Positions 39,208 through 52,754 are shown, counted from the first letter of the stretch. The stretch: 64,000 bases of DNA from Pterobdella sp. o SKG-2022 (GCA_964035795.1 OZ038325.1:860068-924067), one strand, 5' to 3'. Numbers and translations are program-made. Notes: generated from the letters alone by a model not told the origin.

Positions 39208-39753
39208 TAAATAAATATAATTTTTATTCTAAACTTTTCTACTCTTGTCACTCTTCAAGACTATAAATTTCATCGAGATGAAGTATTCCGAACAATTTTA
39301 TAACATGCGAGACGTTTCTACCGTTAATCAATTTTTTCAGATTTTGATTTTATTGAAAATAGTTTTCCAATGTTTTTGTGAAAAATCAGTTTATGATGAA
39401 TTATAATAAGTTTATTTTGATCGAATTTAATTTTTTGCATCTTCAAGATTTTCTCCATAGTAGTAAGATGGATTATATTGGTTTGAATCGCACCTATTCT
39501 TCTTCATTTTGGCATTGAACTTTTTCTTCATGTTTGTACCATTAGAAATAAGGATACAACGTGGTCTAAAAATATCAGCTCAGTTATTTAGATTAAGTAA
39601 CTATAAGCCCAAAGATTAACGTCACGACCAGTTATCGAAATATTTGCACTTTTATAATCGACAACTACATATTATTTTGAATAATGAATTTTTGATTTAT
39701 ATAATATACATTGCAACAATAAAGCGTCATTTCAATTCCATGTCTTTTGGCAA

Positions 39754-40993
39754 ATGGAAGAAGATTGCAATTTTGGGCGCGCGATACAAAACGAAAAGAA
39801 AATAAGAGATGAAAAAATTTTGAGCTATATAGAAAATTTGTCGAAAATGGAAAAATTTGAGGCTGAAGAATCGTATTTATTGTGGTCTAATATGTTCGAA
39901 TACACTTTATTCTGGCAAATATAACATAAATATTTGAAAAAGAACTAATAATTCTGGTACGATACGAGCCGCATACTTTAACATTCAGTAATGTTTGAAG
40001 TTGTTTTTCAAATGTATAATGAAGTCATTTGTTTTATTTAATGATTCATAAATGTTGTTATCAGTCTGCGGGCATTCGTTTTCATAATATTAAAAAGCCT
40101 TGGAAATGTTTATAGAGTATTTGGATTATTTTTTAAAGATAGAAATTTCAATTGAATTTTGACTACCATCTTTAATTTTATTTTATATTATACTTTGGTT
40201 CAATGTTCACTTTTAGCATATAAATTTTAGAGAAGATAAATTAAAATCTTTTTTTAGAAAAAATTAAATTGTTAATACTGGCATCTCGCCATCTACTTCG
40301 CTGTCTTGCTAAAAGAGGTTTTTACAGAAATTGCCAATCTCTTCGCGATGATGACCTCACCAAACGCCTTCTGATATTCATCCACTTAAAACCATCGTGT
40401 AATTTCACTTTTCAAAGATTTTTCAATATCAAATTAGTCATGAATAATTTTTTTGTTATATATTTTTCACAGTTGAAAATGATTCAATGGAACTTGGGGC
40501 AGTCTTTATGAACAAAAAATTTCAAAATCAAATTATAAGCCAATATGAAAGTGGAAAAATCGAGAGTTACTTTCATCAAAGGCCAAAAAAACCACCTAAT
40601 GGTCTCAAAATGTTCTTAAATTTTCTATGGGATGTATCAGAAGAGATGAATTATTGGAAAGTGGTTCTGATGGCTCACGAAAGAGATGGAGAAAATTTCA
40701 AAAACCTTTTCACTTTTTTTAAAAAGCAAAATGTTAAAGAATCTCAGCTTTCTATCATTGAAGGATGTCTGAACAGTGTGGATGTGCTCAAACACACACA
40801 CCCCCACCTCCAGTCACACCAAATAGAGTATCTCGGTAAAGAATTTTTAAAGAAAAATTACACACATCCTATGACAGCCTTACAACACTGCATTAACCTT
40901 CAGAAAATCATTGTCCGAGTTTTCACATCTCTGTCTACCCCACAAGTTCTCAAAGTTTCAAAACTCATAAAGCCGGTTTCGTTTTACCATTAG
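39754..40993 (+). CDS. Unrecognised protein, at least two certain exons
   Basis: The firm part is exon 40258-40398 joined in phase to exon 40473-40993. It ends in a stop and is followed by AATAAA at 41128. It encodes about 220 residues rich in Leu, Lys, Phe and His, with KLLILASRHLLRCLAKRGF, then GLKMFLNFLWDVSEEMNYWK and TPQVLKVSKLIK; it looks helical and soluble. Upstream, an ORF from the ATG at 39754 (MEEDCNFGRAIQNEKK) is a plausible first exon, but no donor in it is phase-compatible with the 40258 acceptor, so an exon is missing or the start lies elsewhere. No family recognised and no membrane segment seen. Confidence 0.5.
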
Positions 40994-41916
40994 TATCAAC
41001 ATGTAGTAGTACCAAGTCAATGGTGCATTAGTATTTTACTTACAATCATCTCTAAATCTTATTCATTTTTTCATTAAAGACCAAATTTTTGATTTTACTT
41101 CATAAAACAAATATTTCTGGAAATATCAATAAAACTTCCATTTTTGAGAATTCGAAAAAAGATGAAATCATGCAAAACCTTAATATCAGCATTTATAAAT
41201 ATTCACCATAGAAGCTTATTTAATATCTTATCACTAAAATTAATATTTTATATAAAAATTATAATCTGATTAACATAAATATAAAACCTCAAATTATAAG
41301 CAGGCATTCATAAGTCATGCAATGAAGTAATTTAATAACCAAAAATACTGATAAATAAAATAATTAACCGCCACAGATATAACTAAAAATTATTTAATGC
41401 AAACTGAACTTAATTAATGAGCAAATAACTACAACACTATATCAAATTTACTGCACAAAATGAAATTCATCAGGTAAAATTTAAAATACAAGATACTTAC
41501 GATGTCTCTAAAAGAAAACATCAGGCGGAATTTAGATTAAAGTCCTTTTTTAACACAACCAATCACATTTGATGAAAATAAATATTTTATAAAATAATAT
41601 ATAATAAACCAAGCAATATGATTGAATGAGCTACAAACGATTTGGGAAGAAATTGTGAACGGTTGCTTATGAATGGAGAATAGTTTTAAATGGATAATTA
41701 GTTGGTTTCACGAACATGAATCAAATTAATGAAACAACTCACCATGATTTTTAACACTTCAATGGTAAAAATAAGAAATTATATGATAAATTCAATTCAT
41801 ATAGAAACTAAAATTAGGGAATTTCAACATAAATACAAGTAAATAAAGTTAGCAAACTACAAACAAATGGAAATAAACTTGATTGATAATTTAAATAAAA
41901 ACATCATCATTGTCAC
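40994..41916. other. Convergent intergenic spacer
   Basis: About 0.9 kb of AT-rich sequence lies between the convergent 3' ends of the unknown gene (plus) and PDCD6 (minus). AATAAA on the plus strand at 41128-41133 suits the unknown gene. Nothing else recognised. Confidence 0.6.
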
Positions 41917-43311
<1,395 letters not shown>

Positions 43312-43617
43312 GACAGATATTTAAATATGGAATGTAGGAAACAAAATTCTTTGAATTTTAACAAATAAAAATGAGTTGTTTGTGAACTATTAGTTTTGTA
43401 ACAACCTAGAGTTTCAATTGGACGTGACTAATTTTCAAACTTCATGAATTGAGTCAATCATTATTGATAAACAAAAAATTTTTTAATTGAAATTTATGAT
43501 ATTCAAAAAATTATTTTATAATTATTGTTTCATCATTAATTTTTTTTAAATTAAATGTTAAAAGTAAATACAAACTCTTTACAAAAGTGGATTAGGTTAA
43601 AGGACGTTTGCTTAAAA
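43312..43617. promoter_or_regulatory. Short bidirectional promoter region between PDCD6 and MRPL43
   Basis: Only 306 bases separate the two divergent start codons (243 if MRPL43 uses the upstream ATG at 43555). The interval is AT-rich without a clear TATA box. Head-to-head spacing this short implies shared regulatory sequence for two broadly expressed genes. Confidence 0.6.
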
Positions 43618-44341
43618 ATGTCTGGCACCGCTATACCATATGCTTTTGTTGAAGCTCCTTTGAAAAATGGAATCGGAAGACATATTTGTCAATTAAAAAG
43701 ACTAACTATAAAATTTTGCAAGTCCCATGGGTCTAGCAGGCATACAAGGTTTGTCTGATGTAATCTAAAATTTTTATTTTATTGATTGTTCATTTTTCAA
43801 TTATTGAATACATATATTTTTTTTTTCATAATTATTCTCACTTTCAAAAATGTCCCCAAAAGAGATTTCATAGAAGAACACTTGTTGGAGTTCACAAGGA
43901 AAAATCCTGGCGTGGCCATATACTTGAAACCACGACGTTTCAGACCACCCTGCGTTGTAGCCAATTTTCGTGAGTATCATGCATAACTTGAGTATAAACT
44001 TTCTAAAGATTTCTATTAATAATTTACGATAAAATCAATTTTCAGTGAATGGAAACGAAAAATACATTTCTCTCAGTGAAAAATCATCAGCAGAAATTTG
44101 TCAATGGATCAACCACCTCAGAACGATATCTGGAAAAGAGGAAAACCGTCTTGTGAAGACATGGAAGACAGAAAACCCTAGCATCCAAGGCGTTTGGACG
44201 CCATACACCAACAAAGACCCAGTCCATTCTACAATTAAATACCCTAGTGAATCTCCGGATTTTTTGTTTAAACCAAGAGAAAAATCAGCTACAGAAAAAA
44301 TTATCGAAATGGCAGAAAAATTGAGACTCGCGAAAAAATGA
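43618..44341 (+). CDS. MRPL43: Mitochondrial large-subunit ribosomal protein mL43
   Basis: Three exons (43618-43748, 43863-43969, 44046-44341) encode 177 residues. Family blocks are APLKNGIGRHICQLKRLTIK, KSHGSSRHTRDFIEEHL, RKNPGVAIYLKPRR and NPSIQGVWTPYTNKDP. The N-terminal half has the thioredoxin-like fold shared with L51/S25/CI-B8 proteins; the protein sits in the mitochondrial large ribosomal subunit. I chose the ATG at 43618 because insect-type relatives start just before this block. An in-frame ATG at 43555 would add 21 residues (MLKVNTNSLQKWIRLKDVC) that are basic and could act as a mitochondrial presequence. The gene is tightly packed between PDCD6 and the Shisa-like gene. Confidence 0.94.
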
Positions 44342-44388
44342 TTTTTATGAAAAAATTTGTTTTTTTTGTTACTTTTTTAAAAAAGTTC

Positions 44389-44394
44389 AATAAA
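44389..44394 (+). terminator. AATAAA polyadenylation signal of MRPL43
   Basis: AATAAA 48 bases after the MRPL43 stop and about 100 bases before the next gene's ATG (44491), leaving almost no intergenic space. Confidence 0.7.
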
Positions 44395-44490
44395 AATTAT
44401 CAACATAGTTTTTTTAAATTTCTCAAAAATTCCATTTTTATAGTTCGTAGCATCACTTTTCCTGGAATTAGGTTAAATGATCAGATGTAA

Positions 44491-46856
44491 ATGATGCTCA
44501 AGTTTTATCCGGTTATTATACTGCTTGTTTTATTTATTTCCCTAAGTAAGTTTTGAGTTTACTTTTTTTTCAGTTTAAAGTATTATCTATTGTCTCAAAC
44601 CGTCATACTCATTATAAATCTGGATAACCTACAAAAAAAGCTTATAATCAAATTAGCAATTCCATATACTAATAGGTGTAATAGAGGGTGTGAGATTTGG
44701 AGGGTCCAGAACAAGGATCAGTTCAAAAAACAACAGATACCCCTCTAACACTAATGTAAGAGTCACCAACATCAGACAGAAAATCAGGTGAAATAGTGAT
44801 TTTTATTTTTAATAGAACAACTCTATAGCAAATCAATTTATACTGTGGCTCAAATGTAAAATTTGACAATAATCTGTACATTTTAGAAGGATACATTGAT
44901 ATCAAAAGCTTATAAATACAATCGAAAACTCCCAATATAACTCAAAATCACCATATCCCCAAACCCCATTACAACCACTTGCTGCCAATGAGCAGTTATG
45001 ACAGACCATGGGGTGGGTCTTCCAGGTACACATGGAACTCTTATGGAAGTGCTGGGTATATATATGGATATTACTGGTATGTGCGCACTCCACACTATCA
45101 CAGCAACAGAAATAAAGGTGAGGCTTATGTCATACAACAGTAATGAGTATGTATTTTTTAGGATCTGGGCTTTCTTCTATAGGTATACATAGTGTTGATT
45201 ATGCATATTTGGTCTGCTTATTATGAAGTCAAAGAAAAATGAGAGTCTCTACTATATTTTTTTACCACTGCCATCCACCACGATCCAATACAACACCACC
45301 ACCACAGAACCCACCATATGTCGTAATGAGTTTGACAACTTAATGGACAATGGCACCCATTTTGAGTGGTTTATTTGCCCTACCCAGAACCATTCCTGGA
45401 ACTATGATAAGTGGGTTCTAATCATTTCATTATTTTTGTTTTTTTTTTCATGAATTTTGTTGTTTTTATGGTTTTTGTTCTCTCCCGACCCTAGGTAAGC
45501 GAAACAGCCTATAATAGGATTTGCTGATTAGTTTGTGTTTTGTTATTGAGGTTTTATAGTTATTTTTATTTTTTTATTGCTACTCAAGTTATTACTATTA
45601 TTATTTTAATGATTTTTCATTGTTATTTTTTATTTTTTGATTATTATTATTCTCAATGTCTTCCAGATGTTGTGGCGTGCCTGACAGACAAGTGTGTTGC
45701 ACCTCTAATGAGTAAGAATCATTACTAAAAACCATTATTATTATTATTATTATTATTATTTTATTGTTTCATTATTTTCACCATAGCAATAAACATCACT
45801 TCACAAGCAACACCTGCTTCAAAACCATCTTTATTGTTATTATTATTTCTGTTATAACCTTCGTTATTAACAATATTAGCAAAACACCTTTTTCATCGCT
45901 ATTTTTTAATTAGTTTCATCATCATAGGTTCCATCACCATCATTACTAGCTCACCCTCACCACATTAAGCACCACCTCCTAACACAGATACTACAAGCAC
46001 AAGAGCCACTCTGGCTCAACTCTGGGTGGGGCGATTGCAGGTCCCTTGATAGGCATGGCCATTCTAGCTTGTTGCTGTTTCTGCTGCATTAAGAAGCACA
46101 GACAAAATCGCATGACTACCACTGTTAATCAGACGATCAATAACGTTATTGACAGCTCAGGTGGGTAGGAGGGAGGTTTGGTTTGGGGTGAAGGGGTAAC
46201 GTTTGTGGTGGGAAGTGTGTTAATGTTGATAGTTTTGGTGGTCATGATGATGGTAGTGGTGGGAAGTTCTGAATGGTGTTAATGGTGAGAGGGGGGTTGG
46301 AATGATGTCAATGTTTGTGAAGGGTATTTTGGTTAGGAGTAAAGTTTTAATTAAGAAATTTTCAAGATAGCATTAAATAACATTTAAATGATGTATACCA
46401 ACTTCTTTGACAGGACAACCCACCTATCCGACTACAGTGTTGCCACCCCCAGGCCAGCAATATCCTCAGCCTCAACCACCCTTTGCCCCTCAACAACCTT
46501 ATCTACCACCCCAACAACCTTACCCACCACAACAATCTTACCCCCCACAACAACCTTACCCACCACAACAACCTTACCCCCCACAACAACCCGCACCCCA
46601 GCAACCATTTTCTCAACCACCTTACCCTGGCCCTCAACCCCAATATCCTCCATCTCAACCACCTTACCCTGGCCCTCAACCCCAATATCCTCCATCTCAA
46701 CCACCTTACCCAGGTCAGCAACCTCCTTACCCAGGACAGCAACCACCTTACCCCTCCCAGCCATACCCCAATCAAGCGGCTCCCTCACAACCCTTGCTTC
46801 AACAACCTCCCCCATATGAAGAACTCGAAGGAAAACCTTCTGCTCCTTCTGCTTAG
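44491..46856 (+). CDS. Shisa-like single-pass membrane protein with Pro-rich PPxY tail
   Basis: Seven exons (44491-44545, 44710-44755, 44996 or 45026-45117, 45308-45410, 45667-45711, 45988-46160, 46414-46856) keep phase and give 318-328 residues. Order: signal peptide MMLKFYPVIILLVLF, a Tyr-rich stretch (RYTWNSYGSAGYIYGYYW), and a Shisa-type Cys domain (TICRNEF, FICPTQN, CCGVPDRQVCC). A transmembrane helix (GGAIAGPLIGMAILACCCFCC) precedes a long cytosolic Pro/Gln/Tyr repeat tail ending PPPYEEL. Shisa-family proteins act in receptor maturation and trafficking, and PPxY motifs bind WW domains such as those of NEDD4 ligases. The Cys spacing and PY tail support the family; the exact paralog is not clear. 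Exons 2-3 are inferred from phase and splice consensus. Confidence 0.78.
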
Positions 46857-47286
46857 TTATTATGCGCTATATAAATCATGACGATGAGGAAAAGAAGAGT
46901 GTTGATGATGAAGAGAAGAAAGTTGGAAAAAGGATGATTTTGATGGTGGTGGTGTAGAAAGAAATGAAGATAATTAAAGCGTTGCAGATGAAGATCTCGG
47001 TGATAAGGATGATGGGGATGAGCTCTGATATATTGATATACCTAACGGCATAAAAATATTTATCCTAATATCTGTGAACAGCCAATCAACAACAATTTGA
47101 ACTTGTAGCTTTGTGTGTGATCCGTTTGTATTGTGATCATAGAGATCATTTCTACCGCTTAAATAATTTCCTAATGAATTTATAATATATTTTAAATATT
47201 ACCTATTGTATATTTTAGATCTTTTTTCGTGTCGCCATCTTGCTATTTCATGTTTTGATTTATATATTTTTTCAGCTTTATCTGAC

Positions 47287-47319
<33 letters not shown>

Positions 47320-49496
47320 TTTAATGTTGTACATAAACGGATAATAATAATTAAAAATTAAATATTCGGCATAATAATCGTGATTAAGTATATTTATTAA
47401 ACACTATAATATCTTCAATTTTAAAGTGATTAATAATAATTTCTACACACATTTTTTCCAAATAACAAAGGTTAATTTAAATATTTTAATGGCCTCTAAT
47501 TGGTTGATTTAAATATTTTAATAGCCTCTAATTGGTTGATCAGTGTTGTTGTTTCTGGTGAAAATTTTTGTTATTGATATTTTTCTTTGTTTTATTTTGT
47601 TTGTTTTTATTGGTATTTTTTGTTCATATTTTTCTGTTTTCTACTTTTTGATTCCAATATCAGTGTTTGTTATTCATATTGTTTTGCTTGACTGAATAAT
47701 CTGTCTTTTTTGCAGACCTTTCTAGTTATTTCTCCATAGATTTCATAAAATATCATTTCATAGATTTTTTCAAGTTTTCATAGCTTTCAGATAGTATTTT
47801 TGTGTATAATAATCATGCAGTCTAAAAATCCTGAGGTTAATGCCACTATAACACATTCTATATGTATTCTTTGCTATCTGTTAATGCTTCTTCCTGTATT
47901 TTATCTTGCCAGATATCTTTTTGTTTTTTCCTTCAATTATCATGCAATGTATTTTTTGTTGAATTTTTAGTTTCCACCCGGCTTTAACTATCTGACTTAG
48001 AAAATTCCAAAATATTATCGTTATTGTAGTTATTAATAGTATTATTTGAAACATCATCACCCTCAACAACTCTAACAATATTTTTTCAATATGATTTCCA
48101 TAATTAATATTTTTGTTATTAATGATAAATAAATCAATTATGACGTCATCGTTGCCATTATTCCAACCATGACGTCATTATGTTATCATTATCAAAACTA
48201 TTAATCATGTCATAATCTTTCTGACTGTTTGCATTAATCTGATTCTTACGTTTTAACTATATCGATTTATATTGCTATTCATAGCCATTACGCCGCCATT
48301 TTGTTGTGACGTCATCATTGTAAGCACTGCAGGTTAATGTTATCGAGTTTTGATCGATATGATCAAGAGGTCTTGTTGTATGATGTGCTATTTTATGACG
48401 TAGAATAATAATAATAATAATCATAGGAACAATAATCATTATTTTTATTGTTACTACGATTATTATTATTAAAACTGTTATAATAATTATAATAGTTCTA
48501 GCATACAATTGGTATGATAATATCAATTAAAATGGTTCTTAAGTATATGAATGCACTAAGCTTGTGTCCACTTCGTTGATAAAACTAATTAATGCTAATC
48601 ATAAAACTACCACAATAATACCTCTACTATAGTAATAAAACTGCTATAATAATACTAGTACAAAAACAATGCCACTACTAATACTAGAATACTGTAACAA
48701 CAATAATACCACTACTGTTATAACAGTGCTACTGTTAAAATCGTGAGGTATTAAAATAGCAACACCGCTGTCAGACGTAGATTAGTGACGTCATTACCCT
48801 AACAACGATATTTATGTAAGTTGTCAAAGTTTTAATGGAGGAAAGCTTATTTTGCTCGTTGCGAAATGAGACTGGTTTAGTTGCTATAATTAAAGTTCTA
48901 TGTTGTCATGGTGATGAGCAATTTGCGGTGATAGTGGTGAGGAATAAAAATTAAATTTAAAAAGCAAAGGATTATAATTTTTTGCTGCCCCTCAATGGAT
49001 TCAAGTGAAATGGTAGCATTTGAAAACAAAAAATTTAGTTCCCTCAACGCTAACAAATGAATTAAAATTATCGAGTTCAACGCTATAAAAATGAATATAA
49101 CTTTTTGAAACATTCTAACATTGATTCCAAATATATATATGACTACTATGTGACTCATCCTATCATTTGATACTATTTATAGGATTAGACAATTCTGATT
49201 TTATATTGTTTTGTAGATTACGTGTGAACACCCATCTTCAATACACGCAAAAAAATCATTTTCCACCTTTGACACAGGCACAATAACATTCATAGTTTTT
49301 AAGAGTTTAATTTATGAATGAGAATGCTAACAAAAACCAATCATTCAAAGATACACATCAAAAAACAGTCTGTAAATCTTCTAACACACTCTACATTACA
49401 TACACAACATCACCCTAAACACCACTCACTGTCACTCTAAACACTACCCAGTTTCACCCCAAGCACTCACCACCCTGACACCACTACTCCCCAATC
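46857..49496. other. Intergenic spacer with CRE-like palindromes and AT repeats
   Basis: About 2.6 kb between the convergent Shisa-like (plus) and fibrinogen-domain (minus) genes. It contains an (AT)n run at about 47287-47312, two near-identical tandem copies of a segment ending CTCTAATTGGTTGAT around 47480-47542, ATT-type repeats at 48405-48490 and four TGACGTCA sites at 48141-48793. No coding exon was recognised. Confidence 0.7.
48141..48793. promoter_or_regulatory. Cluster of four perfect CRE palindromes
   Basis: TGACGTCA occurs at 48141-48148, 48170-48177, 48307-48314 and 48786-48793, with a half-site TGACGTA at about 48395. The palindrome is the consensus for CREB/ATF bZIP factors. Four in 653 bases of AT-rich noncoding DNA is far above chance. 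It lies 3' of both neighbours, so any enhancer role is inference. Confidence 0.5.
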
Positions 49497-50801
49497 TCAG
49501 ATAAACATCTTAACTAGCATCCTAGACCCCTTAACCCTAGACACCCCATTAGGGAGTGTGGCCCAAACGATTACCGGAGGAGCGTTGTTGAGGTGGCATG
49601 CCGCACATGCGTTCATCCACCATCCTGTGATGTGTAGATGGATGATTGGATAGATAAATAGATAGATAGATAGATAGATATAGATAGATAGATAGATAGA
49701 TAGATAGGTAGATAGATACCTCCAGTATACGAAGCTTTGCACGAAGCTGGTACATTGTCATAGGAATAAAAGGGTTTTCCCTGCAGATTGTAAACGGGGT
49801 CGTTGAATATGAGAGCGTTGCCAGCATCACCGACGTAAGTTCCAGCATATATTGCATACCTAATCGATCAATTATTGATAATTTTTGTAGAGCTTTGTTT
49901 TTTTTGGACGATCTGATTGGCTGATGATATTTATCTTTGATGGATTTTTTTGTTTTTAAAAAAATAAATACCGATGAAAGCAAGATAAAATAACAACAAT
50001 AATAAATTATTTTTTATGAAAAATAAAAACAATAAAAGCCACAACTCACCTGCTGGCTGCATTGCCCAGATAGGAGTTGTAATACTCCGCGGAGTACCAC
50101 GTGCCATCGTAGGACTGCAGCTCAAACCTGGAGAAAGGGGGTATGAGAAGGGGGGTGAAGGTTTAAAAAGAAAAGAGAAAGAAAGGTTTGAGAATAAAAA
50201 AAAGGAGTTGAGATTATAATATGGGAGATGGAAGGAGAGAGAGATTAGGCAATTATTTTGAAGGTGTTTATGAATATTTGGAACTTTTATTATTGGTATT
50301 TACCTCCATTTTTTATTTTTATATTTTTTTTTCATTTCAAATTTTGCATTAAAACCTGAGCTTGTAGTTTCTGTTTTTGAGGATTTGGTATGTTGTTTCG
50401 AGTCCGATCCAAAAACCGCCTTCACCGCTGTTAAATCCATTGACGTAGTCTGAATACGTCTTCTGATGACGTGGGAGAAGGCATTAGAATAGGTGAAACA
50501 ATTGGTTATATGGGGGACTGAATATTATTAATATCATTTTACCGTGTTGAATGTAAATTATATAAGTTGAAAAAATAGCATTAATTAGTTTTTATTTTTA
50601 TAAAAAAAGAATAATAAAAAGTAATGTGTATAAGAGCCTTGAAATTCTGGTTGTCGGCGTCCAGTCTGCTCTGGACAATAATCCAATTGTTAATCGATAA
50701 CATGTTCCTGCTTACCACTGCAACCCATTTCATCTCGTCCTTTGCTTCAAATGCTGTTGATTGGTGCATGGATGGATAAATAGATAGATAGATAAATAAA
50801 T

Positions 50802-50895
<94 letters not shown>

Positions 50896-50925
50896 GTAGA
50901 TAGATAGATAGATAGATAGATAGAG

Positions 50926-51007
<82 letters not shown>

Positions 51008-52754
51008 GTAGATAGATAGATAGGTAGATAGATAGATGGATGGATAGATACCGACTGTTAGGTAAACGGCATTGCATCAGGTTCCTCTGCTGATCCAGAC
51101 AATACTGGCGATTGTGGGATTTTTTTTATTATTATTTTGTTTTTATGATTATTATTGTTATTATTTTTTATTTTGTTTTATATGATTTTTCTTTTGATTA
51201 AAATGGTTATCACTACAAATCTCTCATTGCATTTTTTTCAATTGCTCAATAATTACTCAAAATTTTGCTTTTTATAGTATTGTTGTTATTAATTATTATT
51301 GTAAATTTTACAATTATTATTATTGTTATTATTTTTTTTTTTCTAACTGTTCTGCAGATGTCATTGTTGATATGGTAGCATCGGTTGTGCAGACTGCGTG
51401 CGTGGGTGTTAGGGAAAGAGCATTCTGTCTCAGCATCCTTGCCTGTTTGTGTGTGTGTTTAATTTGTGTGTGTGTCTTAGTTTGTGCGTGTGTCTTAATT
51501 TGTGTGTGTGTCTTAGTTTGTGCGTGTGTCTTAGTTTGTGCGTGTGTCTTAGTTTGTGTGTGTGTCTTAGTTTGTGCGTTTGTTTTATTATGATTTTTCG
51601 AATTGTTGCTGTTTTTTGGTACTTCTTAGATGTTTAGTGTACGTGTGTATGTGATTTTATGGTGGTTAACACTCACCAGCTATGGGGTTGCACTGCCTCT
51701 GTGTGCAGGTAAGAAAACAAAGTTAATAATATAAAGATAGCATAATCAATAATTTTATTGTTAAAAAAATTAACGCTGATATTAATAATAATGAAAGAAC
51801 GATAAATAATTTCACTATAATATCAGCAGTAAAAATATTTTGAAAAGTTCTAAAAATAAACTCACTGACCCAATAAGACAAGCACTTTTGGCCTGGACTT
51901 ACGTCAACAGAAATACGCAAAAATATGTGACAATGTCCCGTGTTCCCGTGGAAGTTGTAACCACTGCACGTGGCTGTGTCGTGGCACAATAAAGAACATT
52001 CCAATGATGACCTGGTTTCGTTTGATAGGTTGATTGATATAGTTCGAGGTTGTTGATTGGATGGCCAGTTTGGACATAGTTGTTTTAAATATTTTATATA
52101 AATTAATAATCGCTAAAAAATAAAATTTGAAAAAAATTAATTAATTGTTAAAAAAAAAGTTCCAAAAATTCCCAAAATTTCAAAATTTCAAAAGTCTCAG
52201 AAGCTTTTAGTAGAGACAACTCACTCTCTAAATAAAAAATTCATATAACAAACAATCAACTCAATTGTTAAAAATAATAATAACACCTATTATTATTATT
52301 ATCCTTATTTTATTATTTTTATTATTATTATTGTTTTTTTTATTTTTGTTATTATTCCCAAACCTCTTGCGGTAGGTGATATAGGACTGGCTGGACTTCA
52401 AACAAACTTTTCCAACGCTATCTTTTAGGCTATAAGCCTAATAAAAATTATTATTAGTATTATTATTATACTAATAATATTATTATTTTTATTATTATTG
52501 ATATTTTTACTTTTTCTTATTATTATGTTTTTGAACTTTTGCTTATAAGTTTATTTTTGCTAGATGTATCTTTTATATCATTTTTTTTCATATCTATTTT
52601 TTATTATAATTGTTATTTATTATTATTGTTATTATATATGTTATTATTATTATTTATTATTTTTTTATTCACTCACAGTGTAAACCCTCTGTTCTTGTGA
52701 TCCAACGGTTGAAAGAGAGATGAAGAGCAGAAATATAATAACTCCAAACATCAT
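49497..52754 (-). CDS. Secreted fibrinogen-related protein with N-terminal PAN/apple-like segment
   Basis: Nine exons (52677-52754, 52364-52437, 51903-52011, 51068-51104, 50638-50753, 50356-50462, 50050-50127, 49720-49859, 49497-49624) give 288 residues. A signal peptide (MMFGVIIFLLFISLSTVGS) precedes a PAN-like segment (SSLECSLLCHDTATCSGYNF). The fibrinogen C-terminal domain shows INNWIIVQSRLDADNQNF, TYSDYVNGFNSGEGGFWIGL, FELQSYDGTWYSAEY and a C-terminal half ending GWWMNACAACHLN. Fibrinogen-domain proteins bind sugars or acetylated ligands, often in innate immunity. The Ca-site region is altered, with SYDNVPASCKASY in place of the usual D-x-D box context. Exon 50638-50753 has no GT donor and appears to use AAG|GC. 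A 22-bp exon at 51677-51698 is a phase-compatible alternative to 51068-51104. Confidence 0.83.
49651..49716. repeat. (GATA)n microsatellite abutting a splice donor
   Basis: About 16 GATA units on the plus strand fill the last intron of the fibrinogen-domain gene. The donor of exon 49720-49859, on the minus strand, reads GAG|GTATCTATC, so the intron begins inside the repeat. Confidence 0.9.
50765..51052. repeat. Long (GATA)n microsatellite
   Basis: About 290 bases of nearly pure GATA with a few GGTA, GAGA and AAAT variants, in an intron of the fibrinogen-domain gene between exons 50638-50753 and 51068-51104. One edge is 16 bases from the chosen donor at 51068. Confidence 0.95.
51462..51580. 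repeat. 18-bp minisatellite
   Basis: About six to seven copies of an 18-base unit (TGTGCGTGTGTCTTAGTT and close variants with TGTG for TGCG or AATT for AGTT) in an intron of the fibrinogen-domain gene. The apparent Cys/Val ORF across it is a repeat artefact. Confidence 0.9.

Noticed and set aside
44998..45192. Plus ORF of 64 codons starting MTDHGVGLPG
   Set aside because: Phase-incompatible with neighbouring exons; the Tyr-rich frame over the same bases joins correctly.
46432..46881. Overlapping Val/Gly-rich, Trp/Leu-rich and His/Asn/Leu-rich ORFs
   Set aside because: Other frames of the Pro/Gln-rich last exon of the Shisa-like gene; only the PPxY-ending frame joins in phase with upstream exons.
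50730..51077. Long ORF of Tyr-Leu-Ser-Ile repeats
   Set aside because: Pure translation of the (GATA)n microsatellite; intronic.
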